64,000 bases of DNA from Eledone cirrhosa (lineage: Eukaryota; Mollusca; Cephalopoda; Octopoda; Eledonidae): positions 77,394,541-77,458,540 of the forward strand of contig OZ024743.1 in the NCBI GenBank assembly GCA_964016885.1, in the 5' to 3' direction. The notes beneath the pieces are model-generated. The model searched no databases, had not been told where the DNA came from, and saw only the letters and a list, made by a program, of their open reading frames with translations. How positions within the stretch are numbered: position 1 is the first letter of the stretch; each line of letters begins with the position of its first letter. Below, piece by piece: positions 61,763 through 64,000 of the stretch. The position numbers were made by a program, and so were the translations under genes.

Positions 61763-61969
61763 CCCTTTAGCATTTAAACCGGCCATGTCCGGCCAAAATT
61801 CTCTCAAACAAGCTGTAACTGGCCACTTATACTGATGTTAAGGTATTGTTCTCAAAATGAATAATATCAAAATCTCATAGATTCAATATTATGTGAGATA
61901 ATTGTGTCAGATAAAACCTTTACCTTGAAAATACAGTAGTATATATAGAGTAATGTAAATGCTAAAGGG
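61763..61969 (+). mobile_element. piggyBac-type MITE, family 1
   Basis: TTAA at 61759-61762; CCCTTTAGCATTTAAACC start and GTAAATGCTAAAGGG end; the right TTAA has changed to TAAA. It carries about 43 bp (GGCCATGTCCGGCCAAAATT and following) absent from the 34822 copy. Confidence 0.72.
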
Positions 61970-61992
61970 TAAAAAAAAAGCTTTGTTATTAA

Positions 61993-62095
61993 CCCTTTTA
62001 AAGGGTTCCTATTTAAATTAAAGTCTTTCAACAATTTTATATTAGAACCATTTGTTAAATTATGTTACAGATACTATCATCATTTAAATAATATA
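61993..62095 (+). mobile_element. MITE family 2, truncated
   Basis: TTAACCCTTTTAAAGGGTTC joins the terminus straight to the interior, then CTATTTAAATTAAAGTCTTT and a decayed remainder. Confidence 0.55.
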
Positions 62096-62099
62096 AATA

Positions 62100-62782
62100 A
62101 TAATGAAAATATTGTGTACAGTGCTCAGGTGCACTACAGCTCATCAAAAGTGTATGTATAGTACATAGGGTAATGTACAAACGTCAGGAAAATGAACTGC
62201 ATGAGTCATGATATACACGTGTGTATGGGAAGGGGACATCTGGTGTAATTTTGGCGAATTTCGGGAAGCAGGCAGTTTGTTCCATGCTTCAGCAACTCTA
62301 AGCGTGAAAAAATGTTTCTGAAAGTCATTGGAGCTGTGCTGTTTTCTGATTTTGTAGGCATGTTCACGTGTGTTAGACACATGGAGATCAAAAAGGTGCT
62401 CAGGGTTGTTGTTGGCGAGATGGTTAATAACTTTGTGGGTGTTGACCAAGTCCATTGCCAGACGTCAGAGTTTCAATGAATCCATGCCCAGGGAAGCAAG
62501 GCGTTCAGAGTATGGTAGGTGTCTGATGGAGGGTATGCACTTGGTTGCACGTCTCTGAATAGTTTCCAGGAGGTAAATGTTCTGAGCAAGATAGGGGTTC
62601 CAGACTGATGATGCGAATTCCAAGTGTGGTCGTACCATAGCTGTATACAGCTTTAAATAGATGGCTGGAGAGCGGCTAACAAAGGTCTTGCTGAGTGATG
62701 CCAAAACACCCTCGGCCTCCTTGACAATTTTAGAGATGTGTTTTGTCCACATCTCTAAAATTGTCAAGAAGGCCGAGGGTGT
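62100..62782 (-). pseudogene. CR1/L2-like LINE 3' end with foldback at its 5' break
   Basis: Minus strand: HISKIVKEAEGVLASLSKTF, YLKLYTAMVRPHLEFASSVW, NPYLAQNIYLLETIQRRATK (RT end), then after a frameshift MDLVNTHKVINHL and FFTLRVAEAWNKLPASRNSP, the usual C-terminus. The 3' end is near 62100. Frames overlap out of phase, so it is inactive. Confidence 0.78.
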
Positions 62783-62869
62783 CTTAACATCTGCTTTTCC
62801 TGGAAGCAAAGGCTGGACAGTTCTACATAGACCAAGTTAGTACTGACGTGGGGCCACTGTCATCACAGA

Positions 62870-63185
62870 CGGGCTGAGGAGGTTTGTATCCTGCTTACAT
62901 GCAATCATTATCAAATTCAGAGAAGTCATGTCTTGATACAAACTGAAGGATCTTTCTAACCCCTCGCTTGGCAAGTGTTCTACAGCCGGATGCCCTTCCT
63001 AACACTAACCACTTTACAGCATGAACTGGGTACTTTTATTGTATAGGTCACCAGTAGTAGGGAGACTCATGTCCTAGACATAACTGAAAGATTCTTCCAA
63101 CCCTTTGACAAGCTTTCTATGGGTGGATGCTCTTCCTAACACCAGCCAGTTTACAGCTTGTACAGTGTGTTTATTGTGTAGATCA
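62870..63185 (-). repeat. Old SINE-like repeat, two units
   Basis: CTACAGCCGGATGCCCTTCC, AACCACTTTACAGCATGAAC and a second GGATGCTCTTCCTAACACCA unit in the same orientation. Confidence 0.6.
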
Positions 63186-63312
63186 CCATAATAATTGTTT
63201 TTACTTTGAGGCACAAGGCCAGCGATTAGCCAGTACATTACTGGTACTTTATTTTATCGACCCCATAAGGATGAAAGGCAAAGTTAACCTCGGCGGGATT
63301 TAAAGGGACGTA
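63186..63312 (-). mobile_element. tRNA-type SINE, head deleted
   Basis: TTGTTTTTACTTTGAGGCAC through GGTTAACCTTTGC on the minus strand; the box B region is cut to CGGCGGGATTTAAAGGGACG. Confidence 0.82.
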
Positions 63313-63354
63313 ACGATAATAATGAAATTATGTTAGTAAAAAAACTACAGCTAA

Positions 63355-64000
63355 CGAAATACACTCCTAGGAACAAGACACTCCTACAATGTTGACATAC
63401 ATACCTCTAACCAAATATACTCCTAGAAACGAGACACTCCTATAATGTTGACATACACACCTCTAACCAAATATACTCCTAGGAACAAGACACTCCTATA
63501 ATGTTGACGTACCTCTAACCAAATACACTCCTAGAAACAAGACACTCCTATAATGTTGACATACACACCTCTAATCAAATATACTACTAGGAACAAGACA
63601 CTCCTATAATGTTGAGATACATACCTCTAACCAAATACACTCTTAGGAACGAGACACTCCTACAATGTTGACATACACACCTCTAACCACATATACTCCT
63701 AGGAACAAGACACTCCTATAATGTTGAAACACCTCTAACCAAATATACTCCTAGGAACAAGACACTCTTATAATGTTGACATACCTCTAAGCAAATATAC
63801 TCCTAGTAACAAGACACTCCTATAATGTTGACATACAGACCCCTAACGAAATACACTCCTAGGAACAAGACACTCATATAATGTTGACATCCACACCTCT
63901 AAGCAAATATACTCGTAGGAACAAGACACTCCTATAATGTTGACATACACACCTCTAACCAAATATACTCCTAGGAACAAGACACTCATATGATGTTGAC
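63355..64000. repeat. 56-bp satellite-like tandem array, 12 units, open at window end
   Basis: Unit AAATATACTCCTAGGAACAA, GACACTCCTATAATGTTGAC, ATACACACCTCTAACC. Twelve ATGTTGA occurrences are visible. Three units are shortened by loss of about 5-8 bp in the ATACACACC part. The array continues beyond 64000. Confidence 0.95.

Overview
The window looks like cephalopod, very probably octopus, nuclear DNA. Three things support this: interspersed tRNA-headed SINEs of the cephalopod type (TTCAAATCCCGCC box B followed by a GTCGATAAAATAAAGTACCAG body), a family of 3' tails carrying the motif CCACGCTAGCATGGGTTAGA, and very abundant (TA)n/(TG)n microsatellites. I see no prokaryotic or organellar gene.

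The only host gene I can support is the 3' part of a MEIOC orthologue (germ-cell meiotic entry factor, partner of the YTHDC2 helicase). It lies on the + strand as seven GT-AG exons between 31247 and 48270. All phases join cleanly and give 879 codons plus a stop. The first exon(s) and the promoter were not found. The conserved C-terminal domain is encoded by the last four exons; the large 1.4-kb exon encodes an Asn/Ser/Pro-rich, probably disordered region. The introns are full of transposons.

Region by region: 1-5.3 kb is SINE fragments, microsatellites, an internally deleted mariner and a small inverted-repeat element. 5.35-8.76 kb is an almost complete RTE-like LINE with one uninterrupted ORF (endonuclease, reverse transcriptase, PHD-type zinc finger, C-terminal region). 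9.0-10.7 kb is an old decayed relative. 10.9-24 kb holds SINEs, a non-autonomous Helitron, TTAA-flanked (piggyBac-type) MITEs, fragments of a second LINE family, and a decayed Tigger transposase. 24.4-27.7 kb is microsatellites, LINE 3' ends in inverted orientation and a second Helitron-like element. 28.4-30.7 kb is a 5'-truncated, nearly identical inverted copy of the intact LINE. 31.2-48.3 kb is the MEIOC locus, with a mariner copy, two snap-back palindromic elements and a 31-bp minisatellite in its introns. 48.3-59 kb is an AT-rich stretch almost free of SINEs, possibly a long 3' UTR or regulatory DNA. 59-64 kb returns to SINEs, a MITE, a CR1/L2-like LINE 3' end and a 56-bp tandem array running off the window.

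I did not find a new enzymatic or defence system. The most notable items are the young LINE with its zinc finger, the LINE/SINE shared tail, the foldback elements inside a cephalopod intron, and a MITE that runs into a MEIOC splice acceptor. All family assignments are by eye from motifs; no database search was run.
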